From: Candidatus Poribacteria bacterium
GTDB lineage: Bacteria > Poribacteria > WGA-4E > GCA-2687025
Direction: 5' to 3'
DNA length: 32,998 nt
Assembly: GCA_016866785.1 (NCBI GenBank)
Contig: VGLH01000038.1
Coordinates: 1-32,998, forward strand
The translations under genes and the position numbers were made by a program. Below the pieces are notes generated by a model. The model was given only the letters and a program-made list of their open reading frames with translations, searched no databases and was not told the origin of the DNA. Every line of letters begins with the position of its first letter. The stretch's first letter is position 1. Positions 32,908 through 32,998 of this stretch are shown one piece after another.

Positions 32908-32998
32908 ATGCGTACTTTCTATTGCGCAGGCTATTGCGCAGGACTGACACAAGCGCACCTGCGCTCGGTCGCGCGGTGGATCGCACGATCGGTTCTGC
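32908..32998 (+). CDS. Possible edge-truncated small open frame
   Basis: An ATG at 32908 preceded by AAGGA at eight bases opens a frame of 30 codons to the window edge without a stop (MRTFYCAGYCAGLTQAHLRS...). It contains the 12-base tandem duplication at 32919-32942, giving YCAG twice. No family is recognised. Chance is a reasonable alternative for such a short stretch. Confidence 0.2.
   Translation, partial: MRTFYCAGYCAGLTQAHLRSVARWIARSVL
32919..32942. repeat. 12-bp perfect tandem duplication
   Basis: CTATTGCGCAGG occurs twice head to tail. The unit length is a multiple of three, so it would keep the possible edge frame open. Confidence 0.8.

Noticed and set aside
1-32998. CRISPR arrays, integrases, transposases
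   Set aside because: No regularly spaced direct repeats and no recombinase or transposase motifs were found. The only mobile-looking feature is the non-coding element at 14532-14769.

Overview
The window is GC-rich bacterial chromosome with no phage, transposase or CRISPR genes. The C-terminal tail of the first cytochrome (a NPFNPETW-type motif ending in a FlgD-like fold), its dockerin and cohesin modules, and the mix of CehA/McbA-type, creatininase, ThuA, SGNH and aldo/keto reductase proteins resemble Candidatus Poribacteria or a related FCB-like lineage. This placement rests on protein style alone.

Left part, mostly minus strand: an edge-truncated membrane protein, a plus-strand tRNA-Lys(CTT) whose acceptor stem is abnormal, and a translationally coupled AddA/AddB-like helicase-nuclease pair. 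Upstream of these lie a stand-alone cyclic-nucleotide-binding protein, a two-TM RCK potassium channel and an SGNH hydrolase. Next is a heme-synthesis operon, transcribed leftwards from a good sigma70-type promoter at about 14.5 kb: aldo/keto reductase, HemQ-like chlorite-dismutase-family protein, fused AhbA/AhbB-type siroheme decarboxylase, and glutamyl-tRNA reductase. A 238-bp MITE-like element with perfect 16-bp terminal inverted repeats sits just upstream of that promoter. A ThuA-like gene then reads rightwards.

Centre (15.9-29.5 kb, all plus strand): a multiheme cytochrome island. It encodes a secreted decaheme protein fused to dockerin, cohesin and sorting-tail modules; an 11-site CxxxxCH/CxxCH lipoprotein; a candidate outer-membrane beta-barrel; a 13-heme periplasmic cytochrome; a 23-site CxxxCH/CxxCH lipoprotein; a 9-site membrane-anchored cytochrome; a b-type cytochrome; and a 936-residue protein joining a cytoplasmic cyclic-nucleotide-binding domain, one transmembrane helix and 20 candidate heme sites. 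I count 73 CXXCH, 6 CX3CH and 7 CX4CH motifs (86 candidate sites). The layout suggests an electron path from quinol through the inner membrane, periplasm and a porin-cytochrome conduit to the cell surface. The neighbouring heme operon could supply its cofactor. Overlapping genes tie the barrel, the 13-heme protein and the 23-site lipoprotein together.

Right end: a CehA/McbA-type metallohydrolase and a creatininase-family hydrolase in tandem, then a possible edge-truncated small frame.

The best candidate for a new system is the trans-membrane fusion of a cyclic-nucleotide sensor to a giant multiheme cytochrome within a complete-looking extracellular electron-transfer locus. A second signal is a pair of lipoprotein cytochromes that share a 4-(3)n-1 heme architecture with n=2 and n=6.
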